Source of the DNA: Alphaproteobacteria bacterium | GTDB taxonomy: Bacteria > Pseudomonadota > Alphaproteobacteria > UBA6615 | Assembly: GCA_021774445.1 (NCBI GenBank) | Contig: JAJFJA010000054.1 | Coordinates: 97,028 to 161,027, forward strand | DNA: 64,000 nt | Direction: 5' to 3' | Shown: one piece after another, positions 8,975-21,946 of the stretch | How positions within the stretch are numbered: position 1 is the stretch's first letter | How the letters are laid out: each line of letters starts with the position of its first letter | Translations under genes and position numbers: made by a program | Notes under the pieces: generated by a model | The model's input: only the letters and a program-made list of their open reading frames with translations | What the model was told of the DNA's origin: nothing | Database searches by the model: none

Positions 8975-10209
8975 GCCGCACTCCCGGTTTGCTCGCCGGC
9001 ACCTAATTCATCGGCAATCCGTTGCGCCAGTTTCCTGGCCACCTCTTCTTTCGCCATCTCCGGCCAGCTCTCCATGCCCTCGGCGGTGATCAGATGAACT
9101 TGATTATGGCTGCCGCCGAACGTGCCGCGCGCCGCCGAAACGTCGTTGGCCACGATCCAGTCACAGCCTTTGCTGTCCAGTTTGGCCTTACCGTTCGCCG
9201 CCAGATTTTCCGTTTCCGCCGCAAAGCCCACGACCAATTGCGGCCGGCGGTTGGTGGCCTCACTGAGCCGCCGCAGGATATCCGGGTTTTCGGTCAGCGC
9301 CAGCGCCAGCGGTGCCCCGGCCGTTTTCTTCAGTTTTTGTGCCGCTTGCTTGTCTACCCGCCAGTCGGCGACGGCCGCCGCGCAGACCGCCACATCCGCC
9401 GGCAGCGCCGCTTCGCACGCCGCCAGCATGTCGGCCGCCGTTTCCACCTTAACGGTCTCGACACCCACCGGGTCGACCAGCGCCGTCGGCCCGGTCACCA
9501 AGGTCGTGCGCGCCCCGAGGGCGGCCAGCGCCGTCGCCACCGCATGGCCTTGCCGGCCGGAGGAGCGGTTGGCGATATAGCGCACCGGATCGATCGGCTC
9601 ATGGGTCGGCCCACTGGTGACCAGCGCATGCCGCCCGGCCAAGGCACGGCCGGCGCCCAGCAATGTCGCCACCGCGGCGACGATGTCCACCGGCTCGGCC
9701 ATCCGGCCTTCGCCGAACTCGCCGCAGGCCATGTCGCCGCGTTCGGGGCCGACCACGGCGATCCCGCGGGCCGCCAGCGTCGCCATATTCTGCTGCGTCG
9801 CGACATGCTCCCACATGCGTACATTCATCGCCGGCGCCACCAGCACCCGCTTGTCGGTGGCCAACAGCGCCGTGCTGGCCAGGTCGTCCGCCAATCCCGC
9901 CACCATCTTCGCCAGCAGATCAGCCGTTGCCGGGGCCACCACCAACAGGTCGGCATCGCGGGACAGTTGGATATGTCCCAGCTCCGCTTCGTCGGTCAGC
10001 GAGAACAGCTCGCCATAGACTTTATCCTCGCTCAGCGCCGACACCGCCAGGGGCGTTACGAACTGCGCCCCGCCGCTGGTCAGGATGCAGCGCACCGCTG
10101 CCCCTTCCGCCCGCAGCCGCCGGATCAGGTCGAGGCTCTTATAGGCCGCGATACCGCCCGCGATGATCAGCAAAACCCGTTTGCCCTGCATCACCTGTAT
10201 GAACTCCAA
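8971..10209 (-). CDS. coaBC: Bifunctional phosphopantothenoylcysteine decarboxylase / phosphopantothenate-cysteine ligase
   Basis: [60 protein letters not shown]. Confidence 0.95.
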   Translation of the reverse strand: MEFIQVMQGKRVLLIIAGGIAAYKSLDLIRRLRAEGAAVRCILTSGGAQFVTPLAVSALSEDKVYGELFSLTDEAELGHIQLSRDADLLVVAPATADLLAKMVAGLADDLASTALLATDKRVLVAPAMNVRMWEHVATQQNMATLAARGIAVVGPERGDMACGEFGEGRMAEPVDIVAAVATLLGAGRALAGRHALVTSGPTHEPIDPVRYIANRSSGRQGHAVATALAALGARTTLVTGPTALVDPVGVETVKVETAADMLAACEAALPADVAVCAAAVADWRVDKQAAQKLKKTAGAPLALALTENPDILRRLSEATNRRPQLVVGFAAETENLAANGKAKLDSKGCDWIVANDVSAARGTFGGSHNQVHLITAEGMESWPEMAKEEVARKLAQRIADELGAGEQTGSAA

Positions 10210-10294
10210 AAAATACGGAGAAAACTTGTACTTAAACTAGTGGCCGCGCCACCAAACTGCAAGGCGCGGGGGATGAAGTCCCTCGTCCCGAAGA

Positions 10295-11875
10295 TCAAAG
10301 CCCCGCCAGCCAGGCGCCGACCAGGCCAGCCACCAACACCACGGCCAGCCACGATAGCCAGCGCCCCGCGCCCGCCCGGTCACGCTGCGCCAGATCCAAC
10401 CGCAACGAGCCATCCGCCATCTGCCCGGCCGCCCGTTCCAGATTGGCCACCAGGGCGGGCACGCGGCGCAGACTGTCCACCAGCTCCCGTCCCGCCTCCA
10501 CCAGTCGGGCCTCGGGGCCGCGGTTTTCCCGCATCCACTCTTCCACCAAGGGCTGTGCCAGCACCCACATATTCGCTTCCGGGGCCAGCATCCGCCCAAC
10601 CCCTTCCGCCAGCAGCATGGTTTTCTGCAACAGCAGCAGCTGTGGCTGGGTCTCCATGTCGAATTGTTCCGTCACCTGAAACAGCTGCGCCAGCAACCGC
10701 GCGATGGAGATGTCCCCGGTCGGCCGGCCGAAGATCGGTTCGGCGATCGCCCGCAACGCCTGCATGAAGCGCTCCCGCGACTGCTCTCGCGGCACATAAC
10801 CGGCATCGAAATGCACATCCGCGACCCGGCCGTAATCCTGGGTCAGGAATCCCAGCAGCATGTCGGCCAGGAAGTGACGGGTCTTGCGGTCCAACCGCCC
10901 CATGATCCCGAAATCGATCGCGACCAAGGCGCCGTCCGCGTCGATGAAGACGTTACCGGGATGCATATCGCCGTGGAAAAACCCATCCCGGAACACCTGG
11001 TTGAAGAACGCCGCCGCCGCCCGCCGGACGATCTCCAAGCCGTCATGACCGGCCGCCTGCAAAGCCGCCACGTCGTGCAGCGGCGTGCCGCTGATGCGTT
11101 CTGTGGTCAACACCCGCCGGGCGGTCCGCACCCAGTCCACGCCGGGGATCCGGTAGGTGGTATCGCCGCGAAAATTGTCCCGCAATTCGGAAGCCGCCGC
11201 CGCCTCCATCCGCAAGTCCATTTCCAGTCGCACGGTTTCGGCGAAGGTTTCCACCGCCTCCACCGGCCTCAGCCGCCGTAACTTCGGCTGCGTTCGTTCG
11301 GTCAGCTCCGCCACCCAGCGGAACAGCACCAGGTCACGCTCGAAGGCCTGCTCGATCGCCGGCCGCAATACCTTCACCGCCACCGCCCGGCCGGGCGCGC
11401 CGTCCGCTTCTCGGGTCACGGCGAAATGCACTTGCGCGATCGACGCCGCCGCCACCGGTTCGTCATCGAATTGTTCGAACAGGCTGTCGATATCCTGGCC
11501 CAGTTCGGCCTCGACGGTCGCCCGCGCCGCCGCGCTGGCGAAGGCGGGCAGGCGGTCCTGCAGCCGCGACAAATCCGTCGCCAACGCCTCGCCGACCAGG
11601 TCCGACCGGGTACTCAAGGCTTGGCCCAATTTAATGAAACTCGGTCCCAAGCGGTGCAACGCCAGGGCCAGCCGTTCCCCCGGACGCAGCCCCGCGACCG
11701 CCGGATCCTTGCGCCGCCAGATCAGCCGCGCCGGTCGCGCGATCCAGCCCGCCGCCGGCAACCAATCCAGCACGAACAATGCGTCATGCCGGGCTAAAGT
11801 GGTGGCGATTGCCAGCAGCCGCAGCAGGTTGCGCGGCGTATGCAGCAGGGTCGTCCGGTGGTTGACGCGGCGCAT
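10295..11875 (-). CDS. ubiB: ABC1/AarF family ubiquinone biosynthesis protein
   Basis: LGPSFIKLGQALSTRSDLVG, PVAAASIAQVHFAVT, FFHGDMHPGNVFID, AIDFGIMGRLD. Confidence 0.93.
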   Translation of the reverse strand: MRRVNHRTTLLHTPRNLLRLLAIATTLARHDALFVLDWLPAAGWIARPARLIWRRKDPAVAGLRPGERLALALHRLGPSFIKLGQALSTRSDLVGEALATDLSRLQDRLPAFASAAARATVEAELGQDIDSLFEQFDDEPVAAASIAQVHFAVTREADGAPGRAVAVKVLRPAIEQAFERDLVLFRWVAELTERTQPKLRRLRPVEAVETFAETVRLEMDLRMEAAAASELRDNFRGDTTYRIPGVDWVRTARRVLTTERISGTPLHDVAALQAAGHDGLEIVRRAAAAFFNQVFRDGFFHGDMHPGNVFIDADGALVAIDFGIMGRLDRKTRHFLADMLLGFLTQDYGRVADVHFDAGYVPREQSRERFMQALRAIAEPIFGRPTGDISIARLLAQLFQVTEQFDMETQPQLLLLQKTMLLAEGVGRMLAPEANMWVLAQPLVEEWMRENRGPEARLVEAGRELVDSLRRVPALVANLERAAGQMADGSLRLDLAQRDRAGAGRWLSWLAVVLVAGLVGAWLAGL

Positions 11876-11897
11876 GCTGGGCGATCGCACCGCGGCT

Positions 11898-12647
11898 TCA
11901 GATCCGCCAGGCCGAGTGGATTGCCGCGATGCCACCCGACAGATTGCGCACCGACACCTGACCCAGTCCGGCGGCTTCCACCATGGCCGCCAGCTCGCTT
12001 TGCGCCGGAAAGCGCCGGATGCTTTCCACCAGGTAACGGTAGGAGTCGGCGTCGCCGGCCACCAGTTTGCCTAACCATGGCAGCACCCTGAAAGAATAGC
12101 GCTCGTAGATCTCCCCCAACAACGGCACCGCCACATGGCTGAACTCCAAGCACATGAAGCGCCCCGCCGGCTTCAGCACCCGCTGGGCCTCCGCCAGCAC
12201 GGCATCGATATGGGTCGTATTGCGCAGGCCGAAGGCGATCGTGTAGGCGTCTACCGACCGGTCGGCCAGCGGCAACGCCTCGCCATTGCCGCAGACCCAG
12301 GCGACCTCGCCGAGCCGACCGCGATCGGTCGCCCGGTCTCGTCCCACCGCAACCATCTCCGGGCTCAAATCGCACACGGTCGCCCGGCCCTCGCCACCGG
12401 TCCGGTCCAGGAACCGCATGGCGATATCGCCGGTGCCGCCGGCGACATCGAGCAAATGCGTGCCCGGCCGCGGCGCCAGCCAATCCAGCATGGCGGTCTT
12501 CCACAACCGGTGAATGCCGCCGCTCATCAGGTCGTTCATCAGATCGTAGCGGCCGGCGACCGAGGCGAATACCGCTTGCACCCGCGCCGCTTTCTCGGCT
12601 GCCGGTATGTCGCGAAAGCCGAAGCTGGCGGTCTCCCGATCGGTCAT
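11898..12647 (-). CDS. ubiE: Demethylmenaquinone/ubiquinone C-methyltransferase
   Basis: VFASVAGRYDLMNDLMSGGIHRLWK, LLDVAGGTGDIAMRFL, AFGLRNTTHIDAVL. Confidence 0.95.
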   Translation of the reverse strand: MTDRETASFGFRDIPAAEKAARVQAVFASVAGRYDLMNDLMSGGIHRLWKTAMLDWLAPRPGTHLLDVAGGTGDIAMRFLDRTGGEGRATVCDLSPEMVAVGRDRATDRGRLGEVAWVCGNGEALPLADRSVDAYTIAFGLRNTTHIDAVLAEAQRVLKPAGRFMCLEFSHVAVPLLGEIYERYSFRVLPWLGKLVAGDADSYRYLVESIRRFPAQSELAAMVEAAGLGQVSVRNLSGGIAAIHSAWRI

Positions 12648-12790
12648 GGCGTGACCTTAGACGAGGCTATTGCGGCACGCCAGCATGTGCCGCCGCGTTG
12701 CTCGTGGCTGCGGCGCATCGTCGCGAGCAGCCATGAAATGGTGGCGGGCACGCCATAGGCAGGTACCGACGCCCCTTCTATAGTGCCGCC

Positions 12791-13630
12791 ATGCCAGAGT
12801 TGCCAGAAGTAGAGACCACCCGGCGCGGGCTACTCCCGGTGCTTGAGGGCCGCCAATTGCGGGCCGTGGACAACCATGTCCCGGCACTGCGTTTTCCGTT
12901 GCCCAAGAATTTCGCCGCTCGCCTGCAAGGGCGGCGCATCGTTCGCATCGGCCGCCGCGCCAAATTCATGTTGCTCGAGACCGATGACGACCAGGTGCTG
13001 ATCATCCATTTGGGCATGAGCGGTCACATGCGTATCACCACGCCGGACGCGCCGTTGCAGAAGCACGACCATGTGGTGTTCACGACCGACCGGAAGGTTA
13101 GCGTGCGCTTCAATGACACTCGGCGCTTCGGCCTCATGGACCTCACCACCGCGGCGGCGCTCGACGACCATGCCATGCTGCGCGATCTTGGGCCCGAACC
13201 TCTCGGCAATCAGTTTAACGCCACCGCCCTCGCCGCGGCGCTGGCGGGCCGCCGCAGCCCCATCAAGGCGGCCCTGCTCGATCAGAAAACCGTCGCCGGC
13301 CTCGGCAACATCTATGTCTGCGAGGCCCTGTATTGGTCGGAAATCTCACCCCGCCGCCTGGCGGCCAACGTCGGCGCGCCTCGCATTGAGAGTTTGGTCA
13401 CGGCGATCCGCCGGGTGTTGGACGACGCCATCGCCGCCGGCGGTTCAAGTCTGCGGGATTTCCGCCATGCCGATGGTGAACTCGGCTATTTCCAGAAGCA
13501 GTTCGCCGTTTACGGCCGCGCCGGGGAAGCCTGTCCCCGCTGTGCCGCGATGCCCGCGGCGGATTGTACGATTCGCCGGATCGTTCAATCCGGCCGTTCG
13601 ACCTTTTATTGCCCCCGTCACCAGCGTTAG
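12791..13630 (+). CDS. mutM: Formamidopyrimidine-DNA glycosylase
   Basis: [14 protein letters not shown] start, C-terminal Zn finger (ACPRCAAM...[10 protein letters not shown]). Confidence 0.96.
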   Translation: MPELPEVETTRRGLLPVLEGRQLRAVDNHVPALRFPLPKNFAARLQGRRIVRIGRRAKFMLLETDDDQVLIIHLGMSGHMRITTPDAPLQKHDHVVFTTDRKVSVRFNDTRRFGLMDLTTAAALDDHAMLRDLGPEPLGNQFNATALAAALAGRRSPIKAALLDQKTVAGLGNIYVCEALYWSEISPRRLAANVGAPRIESLVTAIRRVLDDAIAAGGSSLRDFRHADGELGYFQKQFAVYGRAGEACPRCAAMPAADCTIRRIVQSGRSTFYCPRHQR

Positions 13631-13688
13631 GTTATGCGTTGCGGTTCAACGACCGCCCAACTGTCCTTTCCGATTAGGAGCGCCAGCG

Positions 13689-14465
13689 ATGGCCTACGAG
13701 AATATTGTCCTGGAGAAGCGTGGCCGGGTCGGCTTGATCCGCCTCAACCGTCCGGACGCCTTGAATGCGTTATGCGCCGCCCTGGTGGTGGAGCTTGCCG
13801 ACGCCCTCGACAACCTCGAAGCCGACGACGAGGTCGGCTGTTTGGTCCTGACGGGCAGCGAGAAGGCCTTCGCCGCCGGCGCCGACATCGCCGAGATGGC
13901 CGACTGGACTTACATGGACGTCTACCTGGCCGATTTTATCACCGTCGGTTGGGAGCGTGTTGCCCAATGCCGCAAGCCGATCATCGCCGCCGTCGGCGGT
14001 TACGCCCTGGGGGGTGGTTGCGAGATGGCAATGATGTGCGATTTCATCCTCGCGGCGGACAACGCCAAATTCGGCCAGCCCGAGATCACCATCGGCACCT
14101 TGCCGGGCGCCGGCGGCAGCCAGCGCCTGACCCGCGCCGTCGGCAAGGCTAAGGCCATGGAAATGTGTCTGACCGGCCGCATGATGGATGCCGAGGAAGC
14201 CGAGCGCGCCGGCCTGGTCAGCCGCATTATCCCTGCCGCCGACTTGGTCGACGAGGCCATCAAGACCGCCGAGACCATCGCCAAGATGTCTCGCCCGGTC
14301 GCCTACATGGTCAAGGAGGCGGTCAATCGCGCCCACGAGACCACGCTCTCCGAGGGCATCTTGTTCGAGCGCCGGTTGTTTCATAGCTCCTTCGCCCTCG
14401 AGGATCGCAAGGAGGGCATGACCGCCTTTTTGGAGAAGCGTCGCCCCACATTCACCAACCGCTAG
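13689..14465 (+). CDS. Enoyl-CoA hydratase
   Basis: [84 protein letters not shown]. Confidence 0.93.
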   Translation: MAYENIVLEKRGRVGLIRLNRPDALNALCAALVVELADALDNLEADDEVGCLVLTGSEKAFAAGADIAEMADWTYMDVYLADFITVGWERVAQCRKPIIAAVGGYALGGGCEMAMMCDFILAADNAKFGQPEITIGTLPGAGGSQRLTRAVGKAKAMEMCLTGRMMDAEEAERAGLVSRIIPAADLVDEAIKTAETIAKMSRPVAYMVKEAVNRAHETTLSEGILFERRLFHSSFALEDRKEGMTAFLEKRRPTFTNR

Positions 14466-14475
14466 CGCACTTGCC

Positions 14476-14504
14476 TTGACGGCCCCCGGTCGTAGCGCTA
14501 TACA
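14476..14504 (+). promoter_or_regulatory. Sigma70-like promoter of rpsT
   Basis: TTGACG (14476-14481), 17-nt spacer, TATACA (14499-14504). Confidence 0.65.
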
Positions 14505-14540
14505 GCGCCGTCGAATTTCAGTGAATTTCATAGGATTGAG

Positions 14541-14804
14541 ATGGCGCACCATCCGTCAGCAGAGAAGCGGATTCGCCGCAACGCCAAGCGGGCCGTGATC
14601 AACGGCAATCGTGTTGGCCGCATTCGTACCTTTGTGAAGGTCGTTGAGACGGCCATTGCTGCCGGCGACAAGGAGGCCGCTCGCGCGGCGCTGAAGTCCG
14701 CTCAGCCGGAGATACATCGCGGCGTGTCCAAGGGTGTGATGCACACCAACACGGCGGCGCGCAAGCTGTCCCGCTTGTCCGCTCGCGTTAAGGCGATGGC
14801 CTGA
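14541..14804 (+). CDS. rpsT: 30S ribosomal protein S20
   Basis: [33 protein letters not shown]...[23 protein letters not shown]. Confidence 0.96.
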   Translation: MAHHPSAEKRIRRNAKRAVINGNRVGRIRTFVKVVETAIAAGDKEAARAALKSAQPEIHRGVSKGVMHTNTAARKLSRLSARVKAMA

Positions 14805-14814
14805 GCCACTTGCC

Positions 14815-14844
14815 GCCCGCAGCGTTTGCGGGCTCTCATATTTT
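14815..14844 (+). terminator. Putative rho-independent terminator of rpsT
   Basis: GCCCGCA-GCGTT-TGCGGGC stem-loop followed by TCTCATATTTT. Confidence 0.6.
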
Positions 14845-15342
14845 CCAGGGGTGCTGAGTTCTCGGCACCCGTTGGCATGTCTGCGGCCTGACCGGTCCGC
14901 TCGGCGCAAATTTTTTTGTGTTCGCCTTTCAGTCCAGTTGCAGCCTTCGCGTCGCGGATGTATCTTCAATCAGCCGTTACGCATTACCTCAAAAGAAATA
15001 AAAACCAAGTATCGCGTGAGCCGAAGTGTGGCCCTATTTGGCAGAGGCGCATTGGAGGACGCACCATTATTTGGCATTTCTTTGCACTCCCGTGATTTAT
15101 TGAAGCAAGCCCTGTAAACCTACAGAATCCAGGGCAATCGGTGCTTTGGGTGGGCATTGAGATGTCGTCGACAAGAGCCGACGAAAGCCTAATCATGTCT
15201 GCTCTATACGTGGAGGGTGACGGCGACGATGAGGCGTGGTAGCCCATAGCGGTACCCCGAAGGGGTGCGGAGCGGGGCCCACGTTCGGGGGAGCGGTCGG
15301 GATTTGGCCTGGCTGTTGGTGCGGGGATGGAGAACAACGTAA

Positions 15343-16767
15343 ATGACCATATGGGGGCGCCCCGATACGATGCTCGCGGCGCAATGGACACATGTTCGGG
15401 CGCGCCTGCGCGCGGAATTTGGCGAGTCGACCTATAACAGCTGGTTGAAGCCGCTGACCCTCACCGAGGTCCAGGGCGATCGCGCCCGCCTCGCCGTCCC
15501 GACGCGCTTCATGCGCGATTGGACGGACACCAACTATGCCCCCCGCATCCGGGAACTCTGGGCCGAGGAGGGTGATCAGATAAAGTCCGTCGAAGTCATC
15601 GTCGAGCCCTCGACCGCCGTCGCCTGGCCGGCCGGGGGACCGCCGGCGCGTCCCAGGATCGCCGCCGACCCGGCCCCTGAACCCGTTGCCGCCGACCCGG
15701 CGCCGACCTTGTCCGCCGGTGGCGCCGGCCCGGGCGGTGGCATTCCCACGGCCTCCCTGGACAGCCGCTTCACCTTCGCCAATTTCGTCGTTGGCCGCTC
15801 CAACGAACTTGCCCACGCCGCCGCCCGCCGGGTCGCCGAGTCCAAGCATGCACCGTTCAATCCGCTTTTTCTGTATGGCGGTGTTGGCCTCGGTAAGACC
15901 CATCTGATGCATTCCATTGCTTGGCATATCCGCGAGCTCGATCCGTCTCGCCGGGTGCTCTACATGTCCGCCGAGAAGTTCATGTATCAGTTCATCCGGG
16001 CGCTCCGCTTCAAGACCACGATGGATTTCAAGGAGCAGTTCCGTTCCGTCGACGTGTTGATGATCGACGACATCCAGTTCATAGCCGGCAAGGATTCGAC
16101 CCAGGAGGAGTTCTTCCACACCTTCAACGCCCTGGTCGATCAGAACCGCCAGATCGTTATTTCGGCCGACAAATCGCCGTCTGATCTCGAGGGCATGGAA
16201 GTCCGGCTGAAATCTCGGCTTGGTTGGGGCCTCGTCGCCGATATTCATCCCACCGACTACGAACTGAGACTTGGCATCCTGCAGTCCAAGGCCGAGCAGC
16301 TCGAGGCCGAGACCCCCTCCAAGCTGCTGGAGTTCCTCGCCCATAAGATTACCTCCAATGTCCGCGAGTTGGAGGGCGCCCTCAACCGCATCGTCGCCCA
16401 TGCCACTTTGGTCGGCCGCCCGGTCACCCTCGAGACCGCCCATGAGGTGCTGCACGATCTGCTGCGCGCCAACGACCGCCGGGTGACCATCGACGAAATC
16501 CAGAAATGCGTTGCCGAGCACTACAATATCCGTCTCGCCGATATGCATTCCGCCCGTCGCGCCCGCGCCGTCGCTCGGCCGCGTCAAGTGGCCATGTATC
16601 TGGCCAAGCAGCTGACGCCGCGCTCACTGCCCGAAATTGGCCGTAAGTTTGGTGGCCGCGACCACACGACGGTGATGCATGCCGTGCGCCGGATCGACGA
16701 ATTGCGCTCCACGGATCCCAGTTTCAGCGAGGATGTCGAGCTTTTGCGGCGTATGCTCGAGACCTGA
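15343..16767 (+). CDS. dnaA: Chromosomal replication initiator protein DnaA
   Basis: FNPLFLYGGVGLGKTHLMHSIAW, VDVLMIDDIQFIAGKD, ARPRQVAMYLAKQLTPRSLPEIGRKFGGRDHTTVMHAVRRI. Confidence 0.97.
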   Translation: MTIWGRPDTMLAAQWTHVRARLRAEFGESTYNSWLKPLTLTEVQGDRARLAVPTRFMRDWTDTNYAPRIRELWAEEGDQIKSVEVIVEPSTAVAWPAGGPPARPRIAADPAPEPVAADPAPTLSAGGAGPGGGIPTASLDSRFTFANFVVGRSNELAHAAARRVAESKHAPFNPLFLYGGVGLGKTHLMHSIAWHIRELDPSRRVLYMSAEKFMYQFIRALRFKTTMDFKEQFRSVDVLMIDDIQFIAGKDSTQEEFFHTFNALVDQNRQIVISADKSPSDLEGMEVRLKSRLGWGLVADIHPTDYELRLGILQSKAEQLEAETPSKLLEFLAHKITSNVRELEGALNRIVAHATLVGRPVTLETAHEVLHDLLRANDRRVTIDEIQKCVAEHYNIRLADMHSARRARAVARPRQVAMYLAKQLTPRSLPEIGRKFGGRDHTTVMHAVRRIDELRSTDPSFSEDVELLRRMLET

Positions 16768-17077
16768 TCGCGGGGCCTCGCGGGACCGCTTTTACGGCCC
16801 CATACCAGGCTTGTCCGGGCCCGGCTCCGGACGCGCGAAATCTGTGTGGAATCAACTGTTTTCTGCTATAGTGGCCGCGGTTCCGCAATGCGGGCTGAAA
16901 CAGCTCATGCGGGACCGTCAGGCGTTAACAGTAGCAGGTCCCGACGGCTTCGCCCCGGCATCCTTTTAGAGCCCGAGTCCCTGGTGTCGCTGGCATGGCG
17001 TTGCCCGCCCCGGGAATGGGGCAATTACACCAGGCCGCTCCCCTGGGGGGGCAGTTTCACGAGATTGTAAGGACGAC

Positions 17078-18196
17078 ATGAAACTGACTATCGAACGCGC
17101 AACTTTGCTGAAGGCCCTGGCCCATGTGCAAAGTGTCGTCGAACGCCGCAACACCATTCCGATTCTCGCCAATGTGTTGTTGGAGGCCGGTGACGGAACC
17201 TTAGGCCTTACCGCGACCGACATGGATCTGGCGATCGTTGAACGGGTTTCCGCGCAGACCGACAGCGGTGGTGCCACGACCGCGCCGGCCCATACCTTGT
17301 ATGACATCGCCCGCAAGCTGCCGGACGGCGCCGAGGTCCAGCTCGAAACCGACGCGGCGGCCGGCAAACTGACCATCAAGGCCGGCCGCTCTCGCTTTGC
17401 CCTGAGCTGCCTGCCGACCGAGGATTTTCCGGTCATGGGCAGCGGCGACATGCCGATCCATTTCACCTTCGCCGCCGACGAGCTGCGCGGTCTGATCGAC
17501 CGCACCCGGTTCGCCATATCGACCGAAGAAACCCGCTACTACCTCAACGGCATCTATCTTCATGCCGCCGGCGAGGACGGTGCGAAATGTCTCCGCGCGG
17601 TCGCGACGGACGGCCACCGGCTGGCCCGGGTCGAGGTCCCGCTGCCCGATGGCGCTGCCGAAATGCCCGGCGTGATCGTGCCGCGCAAGACCATCAACGA
17701 GCTGCACAAGCTGCTTGAGGACTCCGTCGACAGCGTCGAGGTCGAGCTCAGCGAAACCCGCATTCGCTTCGCTTTCGACAATGTCCAGGTGACATCGAAA
17801 CTCATCGACGGCACGTTCCCGGACTACGAGGTCGTGATCCCCAGCGGCAATGACAAAATCCTCGAGGTCGATTGCGCCAGCTTCGGCGAGGCGGTGGATC
17901 GCGTCTCGACCATCTCTTCCGAAAAGAGCCGGGCCATCAAGCTCACGCTCGGCAACGGTAATCTGACCCTGTCGGCCACCAGTCCGGAGAACGGCACCGC
18001 GACCGAGGAACTCGAGGTCGGCTACACCGAGTCGTCTTTGGAGATCGGCTTCAACTCGCGTTATCTGCTGGACATTGTCCAGCAGATCGAAGGCGGTGAG
18101 GCTCAGTTCCTGATGTCCGATGCCGCGTCGCCGACGATTGTCCGCGACGTCGCCGACGACCGGGCGCTGTACGTCCTCATGCCGATGCGCGTGTGA
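17078..18196 (+). CDS. dnaN: DNA polymerase III beta subunit
   Basis: MKLTIERATLLKALAHVQSVVERRNTIPILANVLLEA...LYVLMPMRV. Confidence 0.96.
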   Translation: MKLTIERATLLKALAHVQSVVERRNTIPILANVLLEAGDGTLGLTATDMDLAIVERVSAQTDSGGATTAPAHTLYDIARKLPDGAEVQLETDAAAGKLTIKAGRSRFALSCLPTEDFPVMGSGDMPIHFTFAADELRGLIDRTRFAISTEETRYYLNGIYLHAAGEDGAKCLRAVATDGHRLARVEVPLPDGAAEMPGVIVPRKTINELHKLLEDSVDSVEVELSETRIRFAFDNVQVTSKLIDGTFPDYEVVIPSGNDKILEVDCASFGEAVDRVSTISSEKSRAIKLTLGNGNLTLSATSPENGTATEELEVGYTESSLEIGFNSRYLLDIVQQIEGGEAQFLMSDAASPTIVRDVADDRALYVLMPMRV

Positions 18197-18336
18197 CGGA
18201 CCGATATTTGAGCGCGGTGAGGGAACCGCCGCCAGGGTCAATGCTGGCAGGGCCGATATCCGCCGGGTCGGAACCGGCGATGAGTTGGTCGCCGCCGGCA
18301 GCCCGCGATACCGCGACCCCGCGTGTCGCCGGCACC

Positions 18337-21934
<3,598 letters not shown>

Positions 21935-21946
21935 TCGCCGCTGGCG

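Noticed and set aside
10236-10250. Shared 12-mer AAACTAGTGGCC at about 10237 and about 25274 as a possible regulatory repeat
   Set aside because: Only 12 bp, and the two sites have different orientation relative to genes; resembles generic -10/+1 sequence.
8967-10767. 581-aa plus-strand ORF 9022-10767
   Set aside because: Antisense to coaBC and ubiB, which are clear; composition is His/Arg/Gln-rich as expected of a shadow frame.
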